Of a DNA stretch of 64,000 bases, positions 57,174 through 64,000 are shown one piece after another. Position 1 is the first letter of the stretch. The number at the start of each line of letters is the position of its first letter. The DNA comes from Pseudoxanthomonas japonensis (GTDB lineage Bacteria; Pseudomonadota; Gammaproteobacteria; Xanthomonadales; Xanthomonadaceae), in NCBI RefSeq assembly GCF_010093445.1, contig NZ_PDWW01000006.1:62001-126000 (forward strand), written 5' to 3'. The notes below the pieces were generated by a model. The model was not told the DNA's origin. It saw only the letters and a list, made by a program, of their open reading frames with translations, and ran no database searches. Position numbers and translations under genes: made by a program.

Positions 57174-58562
57174 TCACAGGATGTAACGGCTCAGGTCCGG
57201 ATCCTGCACCAGTTCGCCCAGGTGCGCATCGACGTAGGCGCGGTCGATGGTGATGCTCTGGCCGTCGCGATCCGGTGCTTCATAGCTCAGCGTGTCCAGC
57301 AGGCGTTCCAGCACGGTATGCAGGCGGCGGGCACCGATGTTCTCCTGGCGCTCGTTGACCAGCGCCGCGATCTCGGCGAGGCGATCCACCGCATCGTCGG
57401 TGAAGCGCAGCGACACGCCTTCCGTCTTCATCAGTTCGACATACTGCTTCGTCAGCGCGGCCTTCGGTTCGGTAAGGATGCGGATGAAGTCCTCCTTGCT
57501 CAGCGCCGACAGTTCCACGCGGATCGGGAAGCGGCCCTGCAGCTCCGGGATCAGGTCGCTGGGCTTGGCCAGGTGGAACGCGCCCGAGGCGATGAACAGG
57601 ATGTGGTCGGTCTTCACCGTGCCGTACTTGGTCGACACGTTGCTGCCCTCGACCAGCGGCAACAGGTCGCGCTGCACGCCCTCGCGGCTGACGTCGGCAC
57701 CGCTCATGGTGCCGCTGCGCTTGGCGACCTTGTCGATCTCGTCGATGAAGACGATGCCGTGCTGTTCGCAGGCCTCGATGGCCGCGGCGCGGATGTCGTC
57801 CTCGTTGACCAGCTTGGCGGCTTCCTCCTCGATCAATTGCGGGCGGGCGGCCTTGATGGTCACGGTGCGCTTGTGCGTCTTCTGCCCGCCGAGGTTGGAG
57901 AACATCTGCCGCAGCTGCTGGCCCATTTCCTCCATGCCGGGCGGCGTCATGATGTCGACGCCGACGTTGGCGGCCAGTTCCAGTTCGATCTCGCGGTCGT
58001 CCAGATCGCCGTTGCGCAGCTGGCGACGCAGCTTCTGGCGGGTCTCCGACTCCTTCGGCGAGGGTTCGGCACCGATGTCGACCGTGGTGGTGTTCGCGCC
58101 GAAGCCGAAGCCGTTGCCGCCTGCGGCATCGCGTCGCGGCAGCAGCGCATCGAGGATGCGGTCCTCGGCACGTTCCTCGGCCTGCGTGCGCATGCGCGCC
58201 TTGGCCTGTTCGCGGTACATCTTCACTGCGGTGTCCGCCAGGTCGCGGACGATCTGCTCAACATCCTTGCCCACGTAGCCGACCTCGGTGAAGCGCGTGG
58301 CTTCGACCTTGACGAACGGTGCGTTGGCCAGCGTCGCCAGCCGGCGCGCGATCTCGGTCTTGCCGACGCCGGTGGGGCCGATCAGCAGGATGTTCTTGGG
58401 CATCACTTCGTTGCGCAGCCCGGCATCGAGCTGCATGCGGCGCCAGCGGTTGCGCAGCGCAATGGCGACGGCGCGCTTTGCGGAATGTTGGCCGACGATG
58501 TGGCGGTCCAGTTCCTGCACGATCTCGCGCGGCGTCATGGTGGACGAGGTGTTTTCGGTCAT
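57174..58562 (-). CDS. hslU: ATP-dependent protease ATPase subunit HslU
   Basis: A 462-residue AAA+ unfoldase. Walker A is [15 protein letters not shown] (about residue 60), and the pore-loop and I-domain follow, with Walker [12 protein letters not shown] (about 260). The C-terminal sensor II region ends in the conserved EDLSRYIL-type tail (DPDLSRYIL), which docks into HslV. It unfolds substrates for HslV in the cytoplasm. It lies 69 bases after hslV, a gap that holds a single TGTAGGAG unit at 58575. Confidence 0.97.
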   Translation of the reverse strand: MTENTSSTMTPREIVQELDRHIVGQHSAKRAVAIALRNRWRRMQLDAGLRNEVMPKNILLIGPTGVGKTEIARRLATLANAPFVKVEATRFTEVGYVGKDVEQIVRDLADTAVKMYREQAKARMRTQAEERAEDRILDALLPRRDAAGGNGFGFGANTTTVDIGAEPSPKESETRQKLRRQLRNGDLDDREIELELAANVGVDIMTPPGMEEMGQQLRQMFSNLGGQKTHKRTVTIKAARPQLIEEEAAKLVNEDDIRAAAIEACEQHGIVFIDEIDKVAKRSGTMSGADVSREGVQRDLLPLVEGSNVSTKYGTVKTDHILFIASGAFHLAKPSDLIPELQGRFPIRVELSALSKEDFIRILTEPKAALTKQYVELMKTEGVSLRFTDDAVDRLAEIAALVNERQENIGARRLHTVLERLLDTLSYEAPDRDGQSITIDRAYVDAHLGELVQDPDLSRYIL

Positions 58563-58574
58563 GGCGTGATGTTC

Positions 58575-58598
58575 TGTAGGAGGGGCTTCAGCCCCGAC
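58575..58598. repeat. single TGTAGGAGGGGCTTCAGCCCCGAC unit
   Basis: One arm of the TGTAGGAG family with its own GGGGCTTCAGCCCC hairpin, in the hslV-hslU spacer. No inverted partner was found within 100 bases. Confidence 0.75.
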
Positions 58599-58631
58599 CC
58601 TGACGGCCGGAGCGGGATGGCGGTCGGAGCC

Positions 58632-59183
58632 TCAGAGCTCTTCGACCACCACGTTGCGATTGGTGTAGATGCAGATGTCGCCGGCGATGTTCAGCGACTC
58701 GACCGCGATGGACTTTGCGTCCAGCTCGGTATGCGCGAGCAGCGCGCGCGCCGCGGACAGGGCGTAGGAACCGCCCGAACCGATGGCGATGATGCCGTCC
58801 TCCGGCTCGATGACATCCCCGGTACCGCTGATGATCAGCGAGGTTTCCTTGTCGGCGACCGCGAGCAGCGCTTCGAGCTTGCCGAGGCGACGCTCGGTGC
58901 GCCAATCCTTCGCAAGTTCGACCGCCGCACGCGTCAGCTGGCCGTGCTTTTCCAGCTTGGCTTCGAACAGTTCGAACAGCGTGAACGCATCGGCCGCGGC
59001 GCCGGCGAACCCCGCCAGCACCTGGCCGTCGCGACCGAGCCGGCGCACCTTGCGCGCGTTGCCCTTCATCACCGTGTGGCCCAGCGTCACCTGGCCGTCG
59101 CCGGCAACGGCGACATGGCCGTTGCGGCGCACGGACAGGATGGTGGTGGCGTGGAAAACGTTGGGATTCTGGCTGGGGTCCAT
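58632..59183 (-). CDS. hslV: ATP-dependent protease peptidase subunit HslV
   Basis: A 183-residue Ntn-hydrolase. The catalytic threonine is in the [11 protein letters not shown] segment, with 12 residues preceding the first Thr ([12 protein letters not shown]), longer than the single Met of E. coli HslV. The active-site lysine lies in [17 protein letters not shown], and the C-terminus EELVE-type end is intact. Processing to expose the threonine is required, as in other relatives with short propeptides. It is the first gene of hslVU and starts opposite a repeat-rich stretch. Confidence 0.96.
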   Translation of the reverse strand: MDPSQNPNVFHATTILSVRRNGHVAVAGDGQVTLGHTVMKGNARKVRRLGRDGQVLAGFAGAAADAFTLFELFEAKLEKHGQLTRAAVELAKDWRTERRLGKLEALLAVADKETSLIISGTGDVIEPEDGIIAIGSGGSYALSAARALLAHTELDAKSIAVESLNIAGDICIYTNRNVVVEEL

Positions 59184-59268
59184 GGAGGCCTCCGGGGTGT
59201 TCCCCCAGAGGTGGGGACGCCGGTGCCCGGTTCAAGCATGACCTTTGGGAGAACGCTCCGAACACCGA

Positions 59269-59363
59269 CCGTAGGCTGGGATGCAGCGCAGCGAAATCCC
59301 AGCAACCCCGCGATATCGAGCGCCACGCGCTGGGATTGCGCGTTGCTTCATCCCAGCCTACGG
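59269..59363. repeat. GTAGGCTGGGATGCAGCGCAGCGAAATCCCAGC inverted pair
   Basis: The outer arms CCGTAGGCTGGGATG (from 59269) and CATCCCAGCCTACGG (to 59363) are perfect complements. Inner parts (AATCCCAGC / GCTGGGATT) also pair. It fills the space between the hslV start and the xerC stop. Confidence 0.85.
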
Positions 59364-59368
59364 CTTCC

Positions 59369-60247
59369 CTATTTCTTTCGCTTCGCTCTGGGATGCGCGG
59401 CGTCGTACACCTTGGCCAGGTGCTGGAAATCCAGGTGCGTGTAGATCTGCGTGGTGGCGATGTCGGCATGGCCGAGCAGTTCCTGCACACCGCGCAGGTC
59501 GCCGGACGATTCCAGGATGTGGCTGGCGAAACTGTGGCGCAGCATGTGCGGGTGTACGTGCTTGAACAGCCCCTGCCGTTGCGCGAGCTGCTTGATGCGG
59601 ATCTGCACGGCGCGCTGCGAGATGGGACCCTCGCCGCGACCGGGGAACACGAACGCGTCGTTGCCGGCGGGTTTTTCCTGTCGCCATTCCGCCAATGCGT
59701 TGCGCGCGTGCGAACCGACCGGCACCTTGCGTTCCTTGTTGCCCTTGCCGAGCACGGTGACCATGCCGCCGGCCATATCGAGGTCGCGCCAGCGCAAGGC
59801 GCATAGCTCGCTCAGGCGCAGGCCGGAGGAATAGAACAGTTCCAGCAACGCGCGATCACGCTTGCCCAGCGGCGCATCGACCGGCACCTCGACCAGCCTG
59901 ACGGCCTCGTCCGCGTCCAGCACCTGCGGCAACTTGCGCGGTGCCTTGGGCGCGCGAAGCGCGGCGGCAGGACTGGCAGCGACGCGGCCGTGCTTCAGCA
60001 ACCACTGGTAGTAGCTGCGGCAGGCGGACAGGCGCCGTTGCAGGCTCTTCGGCGACAGGCCGCGCCGATGTTCGCTGGCGACGAAGCCGCGCAGCTGTTC
60101 CGCCTGCAGCTCGGCAAGACCGGCGATGCCCTGGGCCTGCGCCCATTCGGTCAGCGCGGCGAGGTCACGGCGATAGGCATCCAGCGTGTGCGTGGAGACC
60201 CGGCGCTCGACTTGGAGATGGGCGATAAAGTCGGCGACTGCGTACAT
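59369..60247 (-). CDS. xerC: tyrosine recombinase XerC
   Basis: A 292-residue site-specific recombinase. The SAM-like core-binding domain (residues 1-90) precedes the catalytic domain with Arg in SSGLRLSELCALRW, Lys in GKGNKERKVP, HMLRHSFASHIL, the GH in ELLGHADIATTQIYTHL and the nucleophilic tyrosine in that last segment. XerC and XerD resolve chromosome dimers at dif. The DUF484 and dapF neighbours match the E. coli xerC context, so XerC rather than XerD is favoured. It starts 136 bases after DUF484, across a repeat. Confidence 0.95.
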   Translation of the reverse strand: MYAVADFIAHLQVERRVSTHTLDAYRRDLAALTEWAQAQGIAGLAELQAEQLRGFVASEHRRGLSPKSLQRRLSACRSYYQWLLKHGRVAASPAAALRAPKAPRKLPQVLDADEAVRLVEVPVDAPLGKRDRALLELFYSSGLRLSELCALRWRDLDMAGGMVTVLGKGNKERKVPVGSHARNALAEWRQEKPAGNDAFVFPGRGEGPISQRAVQIRIKQLAQRQGLFKHVHPHMLRHSFASHILESSGDLRGVQELLGHADIATTQIYTHLDFQHLAKVYDAAHPRAKRKK

Positions 60248-60257
60248 TCCGGTGATC

Positions 60258-60362
60258 CGTCATTCCGGCGAAAGCCGGAATCCACGTTGCCGTTGCGTTT
60301 GTCTTGATCGGCCCACCGGAAAGACAAGAGCGAAATGGATTCCGGCTTTCGCCGGAATGACG
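60258..60362. repeat. CGTCATTCCGGCGAAAGCCGGAATCCA inverted pair
   Basis: Arms at 60258-60284 and 60336-60362 are exact reverse complements, each with its own ATTCCGGC...GCCGGAAT palindrome. It lies between xerC and the DUF484 gene. Confidence 0.88.
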
Positions 60363-60383
60363 GCCGGAAGCGTCGGCCCGCGC

Positions 60384-61058
60384 TCAACCATCGAACCGCT
60401 TCAGCGCCGTCACCAGCGTATCGCCCATCATGCGCAGGAACAGCGTGCCCATGCCGGGGTAGAAGCGGTTGCCGTCGCGGCTGCCGACGGCGACCAGACC
60501 GATGCCCGGCAGCGGCAGCAAGGCCGACGACGCCACGTCCTCGGCACGCGCACCGTACAGCAGCACGTGCTTCTCCGGCTGCAGGCGGCCGCAGATCGGC
60601 TCGCCGTCGCGCAGGCAGTCGCGGAACGGCGCCATGTGCGGGTTGTCGGCCGGAATCACCTGCAGCCACTCGCTTTCCTCCAGCCCGGCCACGGGCTGCA
60701 GCAGCACGATGCTGACGCGGTCGCCATTGAAGTCTTCGGCCAGCGAGGCGGCCATCGCACGCACGGTGTCGGCGGCAGTGCCCTGCTTCATCAGCGTGAG
60801 CGCCAGCTGGTGCGTGCGGACGGCCAGGCGTTCGTTCTCCTGCGCATTGGCGAACAGGTCGGTGAGGCGGCGCGACAGTTCGCGGTTCTTGTCGCGCAAC
60901 ACTTCCAGCTGGTAGCTGGCCAGCGACGCCGTGGGGCCATCGTCGCGCGGCACCACCAGGCTCAGGGCCAGGTCCGGGAACTGCTTCAGGAAGGTCGGGT
61001 GCCGACGCAGCCACGCCGCGACGTCGTGGGCGCCCAGTTTTTCCAGTGTCTCGCTCAT
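60384..61058 (-). CDS. DUF484 family protein
   Basis: 224 residues from the ATG at 61058. The N-terminal VAAWLRRHPTFLKQFPDLALSLVVP is the DUF484 signature, followed by a coiled-coil-like region and a GAF-like fold. Function unknown; genomes usually place it between dapF and xerC, as here. The start is two bases after the dapF stop, so translational coupling is likely. Confidence 0.92.
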   Translation of the reverse strand: MSETLEKLGAHDVAAWLRRHPTFLKQFPDLALSLVVPRDDGPTASLASYQLEVLRDKNRELSRRLTDLFANAQENERLAVRTHQLALTLMKQGTAADTVRAMAASLAEDFNGDRVSIVLLQPVAGLEESEWLQVIPADNPHMAPFRDCLRDGEPICGRLQPEKHVLLYGARAEDVASSALLPLPGIGLVAVGSRDGNRFYPGMGTLFLRMMGDTLVTALKRFDG

Positions 61059-61060
61059 GC

Positions 61061-61918
61061 TTACCATTCCCCTTCGAATACGAATGCCGCCGGCCCCGAC
61101 ATGATGACCGGCGCGTCGTCGGACGGCCAGCGGATCCGCAACTCGCCCCCCGGCAGCGCGATGGCCACGTCGCGATCGACCCGGCCGCGGCGGATCAGCA
61201 CCGCCGCCGCGGCGCAGGCGCCGCTGCCGCAGGCCAGCGTCTCGCCCACGCCGCGCTCGTACACGCGCAGGCGGACGCGGTCGCGCGCGACGACCTCGGC
61301 GAAGCCGACGTTGACGGATTCCGGGAAATGCCGCGAGCGCTGCAGCAGCGGGCCGTAATGCCGTACCGGCGCGGCGTCGACCGAAGGCACTTCGATGACG
61401 GCGTGCGGATTGCCCATCGATACGGCGCCGAAACGCAGCCGCAGACCTTCGTCCACGTCCGCATCGTATTCGGCACGCACCTGCTCGAAGCCATGCATCG
61501 GAATGCGGGCGGGCACGAACTCCGGCACGCCCATGGCGATGGCATAGCGGTCGGCGCCGATCCGTTCGACCGCGTGCGTGGCCAGTGGACTGTCGACATC
61601 GAACATGTCGCCGTGCGCCGCACCGTCGCGCATCAGCCAGGCCGCCACGCAGCGCGCACCGTTGCCACACTGCTGCGAGGGCGAGCCGTCGGAATTCCAG
61701 ATGCGGTAGGCCGCGATCGAACCGGCGCTGCGCGGCCGCTCGATGGTCAGGATCTGGTCGCAGCCGACACCGCGGTGACGATCGGCCAGTGCGGCGGCGA
61801 GCGCGGCATCCGGCGGCGGCAGGCCATCGCGCAGATCGAGCACGACGAAGTCGTTGCCGGCGCCGTGCATCTTGGTGAACCGCATCGCCGTGGACCGCGC
61901 GTGCGGAAACTCAGCCAT
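61061..61918 (-). CDS. dapF: diaminopimelate epimerase
   Basis: A 285-residue epimerase. [17 protein letters not shown] at residue 12 is the usual start, and an ATG there (61885) is an alternative to 61918. The two catalytic cysteines lie in [11 protein letters not shown] and [13 protein letters not shown]. It converts LL- to meso-diaminopimelate for lysine and peptidoglycan. It overlaps the lipoprotein gene by eight bases when the upstream ATG is used, consistent with an lptM-dapF-DUF484-xerC operon. Confidence 0.96.
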   Translation of the reverse strand: MAEFPHARSTAMRFTKMHGAGNDFVVLDLRDGLPPPDAALAAALADRHRGVGCDQILTIERPRSAGSIAAYRIWNSDGSPSQQCGNGARCVAAWLMRDGAAHGDMFDVDSPLATHAVERIGADRYAIAMGVPEFVPARIPMHGFEQVRAEYDADVDEGLRLRFGAVSMGNPHAVIEVPSVDAAPVRHYGPLLQRSRHFPESVNVGFAEVVARDRVRLRVYERGVGETLACGSGACAAAAVLIRRGRVDRDVAIALPGGELRIRWPSDDAPVIMSGPAAFVFEGEW

Positions 61919-62120
61919 TCCCGCCGGTGGCGGGCACCGTCGCGGGATCGATCGGCGGTTCGGCGGGAACGCTGTCGGTCGCGGGCGGTGCCGGCTCCGC
62001 CGGCGTCACCGGCGCCTCTTCGACCGGCTTCTCCGGCATGAACAGCGGGCCCTTGGCACCGCAGGCGGACAGGACCGCCATGACGGCGGCAGCGAGGACA
62101 AGACGGACGTTCCGGTTCAT
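61911..62120 (-). CDS. lptM: LptM-like small lipoprotein
   Basis: 69 residues from [20 protein letters not shown], with a lipobox and the diagnostic [10 protein letters not shown] immediately after the lipid-bearing cysteine. This motif and the position before dapF match LptM (YifL), which assists LptD oxidative folding in E. coli. The remainder is a Pro/Glu/Ala-rich tail, longer than but similar in style to relatives. Assignment by motif and synteny; the role here is inferred. Confidence 0.87.
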   Translation of the reverse strand: MNRNVRLVLAAAVMAVLSACGAKGPLFMPEKPVEEAPVTPAEPAPPATDSVPAEPPIDPATVPATGGNG

Positions 62121-62160
62121 GCCGCGAGTATAGCCACAGCGGGATGAATGCGATGGCCGT

Positions 62161-62643
62161 TCACCCCGCACGCGGCGGTTCCGGACGTCGCCACAACCAG
62201 GCGGCGACCACGGCCATGCAGGCGATCGGCAGCGCCACCATCCACCAGCGGTGCGAAGCGGTCCACAGCATCAGCGCGACCAGGATCGCGGCACTGGCAA
62301 GCATCGTCCACGTCGCGGCCCACTTGGCCCGTCGCGAGACGGCACGATGCAGATGCCAGTCATGGATCATCGGCCCGAAGCGCGGATGGGTGACCAGGTA
62401 CCGATGCAGCCGCTCGGAACCCCGCGACGCCGCATAGGCGGCGACCAGGATGAAGACCGTGGTCGGCAGGCCGGGGACGAACACGCCCACGATGCCCATG
62501 CCGAGGCTGGCGTACGCCAGCAGCCACCACGCCCAGCGGAAGCGCACCGGGTGCGCATCGGGCAGGTCACGCGGCGGCGGCGGAGACGGCTGGTGCACGT
62601 CGACCTTGTACCCCAAATCGGCAACGGACGGCGCGAATACCAT
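62161..62643 (-). CDS. YbaN/DUF454 family membrane protein
   Basis: 160 residues from the ATG at 62643. The N-terminus is uncertain: a longer frame to 62688 and a GTG at 62598 exist. The family core is VRFRWAWWLLAYASLGMGIVGVFVPGLPTTVFILVAAYAASRGSERLHRYLVTHPRFG, followed by two C-terminal helices. Function unknown. It lies 40 bases upstream of lptM on the same strand and may belong to that operon. Confidence 0.88.
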   Translation of the reverse strand: MVFAPSVADLGYKVDVHQPSPPPPRDLPDAHPVRFRWAWWLLAYASLGMGIVGVFVPGLPTTVFILVAAYAASRGSERLHRYLVTHPRFGPMIHDWHLHRAVSRRAKWAATWTMLASAAILVALMLWTASHRWWMVALPIACMAVVAAWLWRRPEPPRAG

Positions 62644-62768
62644 CCGCGCCGATCTTGCGACCGCACCCCACCCTGCCATGACCCTCACCCGCTCGCGCCG
62701 ACTCTTCCGGGTTATCGGCGGTGACCTGCACCTACTGAAGCCCCCGGGTTCGCGATCCGGAAACGGAA

Positions 62769-62790
62769 AGAGCCGGGTTTCCCCGGCTCT
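62769..62790 (-). terminator. intrinsic terminator after the oligopeptidase gene
   Basis: On the minus strand, AGAGCCGG pairs with CCGGCTCT across a 6-base loop, followed by TTCCGTTT, 22 bases after the stop at 62812. Confidence 0.7.
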
Positions 62791-62811
62791 CCCTGTTCAC
62801 GCACGACGCGG

Positions 62812-64000
62812 TTACTTCGACGCCACGCCCAGCTGGTCCAGCATGAAGGCGTACATTTCCGCACGCTCGCGGTACTGGCGGAAACGGCCCGACTTGCCGC
62901 CGTGGCCCGCTTCCATGTTGGTGCGGAACACGATGGTGTTCTTGCTCGTGTTCAGGTCGCGCAGGCGGGCGACGTACTTGGCCGGCTCCCAGTACTGCAC
63001 CTGCGAATCCCACAGCCCGGTGCCGACGAACATCGCCGGGTAGGCCTTGGCCGCCAGGTTGTCGTAGGGCGAGTACTTCAGGATGTAGTCGTAGTAGCCC
63101 TTCTCTTCCGGGTTGCCCCACTCGTCGTACTCGTTGGTGGTCAGCGGGATGCTGGGGTCGAGCATGGTGGTGACCACGTCGACGAACGGCACCAGGGTCA
63201 GGATGACCTTGTACTTCTCCGGCGCCATGTTCGACACCGCACCCATCAACAGGCCACCGGCGCTGCCGCCCATCGCGGCGACGCGATCCTTGGCCGCATA
63301 ACCTTCCTTCACCAGGTAATCGGTGACGTCGATGAAGTCGGTGAAGGTGTTGATCTTGTTGTACAGCTTGCCGTCGTCGTACCAGGTACGGCCCATTTCC
63401 TGGCCGCCGCGGATGTGCGCCAGCGCATACACCACGCCGCGGTCCAGCAGGCTGATGTTGGTGATGCTGAAGTTCGGGTCCATCGACGAGCCGTAGCTGC
63501 CATAGGCGTACTGCAGCATCGGCGCCTTGCCGTCGCGGGCGACGTCCTTGCGGTACACCAGCGTCACCGGGATCTTCGTCTTGCCGTCGCGGGCCGGCGC
63601 CCACACGCGCTCGGTCACGTACTTCGAGGCGTCGTAGCCCGGCACCGGCTGCTGCTTCAACTGGCGGCGCTCGCCGGTCTTGGTGTTGATCTCGTAGGTC
63701 GTGGCCGGCGTGGTCATCGACGTGTAGCTGTAGCGGACCCAGTCGGTGCCGGTCTCGGGATTCGCGGACAGGCCCATCGAGTACGCAGGCTCGTCGGCCT
63801 TGATGTCCTCGCTGCTGCCGTCGGCCTTGATCACGCGCAGGCTCTCCAGCGCGTTGGCGCGCTCGGACACCACGCTGAAGCCGTCGAACAGCTCGATGCC
63901 CTCGACGAACACGTCGTCGCGGTGCGCGATCCAGTCCTTCCAGTCCTTGCGCGAAGTCGAACCGGTCGGCGCGGTGACGACCTTGAAATTGGTGGCGCCG
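62812..64000 (-). CDS. prolyl oligopeptidase family S9 (oligopeptidase B-like), C-terminal part
   Basis: The frame stays open to the window edge, so the N-terminus is missing and 395 residues are visible. The alpha/beta-hydrolase half contains the nucleophile in AMGGSAGGLLMG, the aspartate in GTGLWDSQVQYWEP and the histidine in EAGHGGKSGRF. Part of the preceding beta-propeller is also present. The RDVVTTMLDP-type VDVVTTMLDPSIPLTTNEYDEWG is typical of oligopeptidase B, which cleaves short peptides after basic residues. Whether it is exported cannot be judged without the start. Confidence 0.93.
   Translation of the reverse strand, partial: GATNFKVVTAPTGSTSRKDWKDWIAHRDDVFVEGIELFDGFSVVSERANALESLRVIKADGSSEDIKADEPAYSMGLSANPETGTDWVRYSYTSMTTPATTYEINTKTGERRQLKQQPVPGYDASKYVTERVWAPARDGKTKIPVTLVYRKDVARDGKAPMLQYAYGSYGSSMDPNFSITNISLLDRGVVYALAHIRGGQEMGRTWYDDGKLYNKINTFTDFIDVTDYLVKEGYAAKDRVAAMGGSAGGLLMGAVSNMAPEKYKVILTLVPFVDVVTTMLDPSIPLTTNEYDEWGNPEEKGYYDYILKYSPYDNLAAKAYPAMFVGTGLWDSQVQYWEPAKYVARLRDLNTSKNTIVFRTNMEAGHGGKSGRFRQYRERAEMYAFMLDQLGVASK

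Noticed and set aside
59369-60247. Phage-type integrase marking a genomic island
   Set aside because: The dapF-DUF484-xerC context and length identify chromosomal XerC, and no tRNA attachment site is nearby.
62735-62765. T-arm-like sequence (CCGGGTTCGCGATCCGG) hinting at a tRNA
   Set aside because: The loop lacks the conserved adenine of TTCRANN and no acceptor, D or anticodon arms fit around it.

Overview
The window comes from a high-GC gammaproteobacterium of the Xanthomonadaceae/Lysobacteraceae type (Pseudoxanthomonas, Stenotrophomonas, Lysobacter or Xanthomonas-like). The basis is the gene order (leuCDB; waaA next to an LpxL-type acyltransferase; mreBCD-mrdA-rodA-mltB-rlpA-dacC; lptM-dapF-DUF484-xerC-hslVU), the extreme third-position GC that opens long antisense shadow frames, and dispersed palindromic elements beginning TGTAGGAGCG, which are typical of this family. 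Genus is an inference. No rRNA, tRNA, CRISPR array, insertion sequence, prophage or defence island was seen.

Layout. 1-2.5 kb: end of a leucine operon (leuC partial, leuD, leuB, overlapping). 2.5-5.9 kb: a small unknown protein and a large periplasmic beta-propeller sensor with a GGDEF output domain. 6-13.2 kb: an RND pump and its membrane fusion lipoprotein, a divergent TetR regulator, an isoaspartate methyltransferase homologue and TolC. 13.4-20.4 kb: lipopolysaccharide genes (CoA transferase, waaA, two tail-to-tail LpxL/HtrB acyltransferases, O-antigen ligase, GT4 glycosyltransferase, a CHCC zinc-finger protein). 20.6-29 kb: YceI, nitroreductase, ELM1-like protein, glnE, lipB, ybeD, a CsgG-like protein and a DMT permease. 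29-39 kb: the elongasome and peptidoglycan-remodelling block, all on the minus strand. 39-47 kb: PfkB sugar/nucleoside kinase, a membrane GGDEF protein, a four-gene operon (HAD, lipoprotein, alpha/beta hydrolase, M1 aminopeptidase) and ubiE. 47-54.3 kb: four tandem paralogous secreted metalloproteases. 54.4-64 kb: a deaminase, DUF2269 plus SDR-DoxX pair, PhnA, hslUV, xerC, DUF484, dapF, lptM, a YbaN-like protein and the C-terminal part of an oligopeptidase B-like enzyme.

How it fits together. Most of the window is conserved housekeeping. The envelope theme is strong: Kdo transfer, lipid A acylation, O-antigen ligation, rod-shape synthesis and septal lytic enzymes lie within 25 kb. The accessory highlight is the protease array. 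All four copies have a signal peptide, the same HExxHxxGxPH zinc site followed by an Asp-rich segment and a Met-turn, variable Pro/Ala/Ser linkers, and an identical-style C-terminus (Cys, 11-12 residues, Cys, four residues, ending in Arg). A second theme is the number and variety of palindromic repeats, several of which intrude into coding sequence: the tails of mrdA and mreC are partly translated repeat, and the glnE stop codon lies in a repeat arm.
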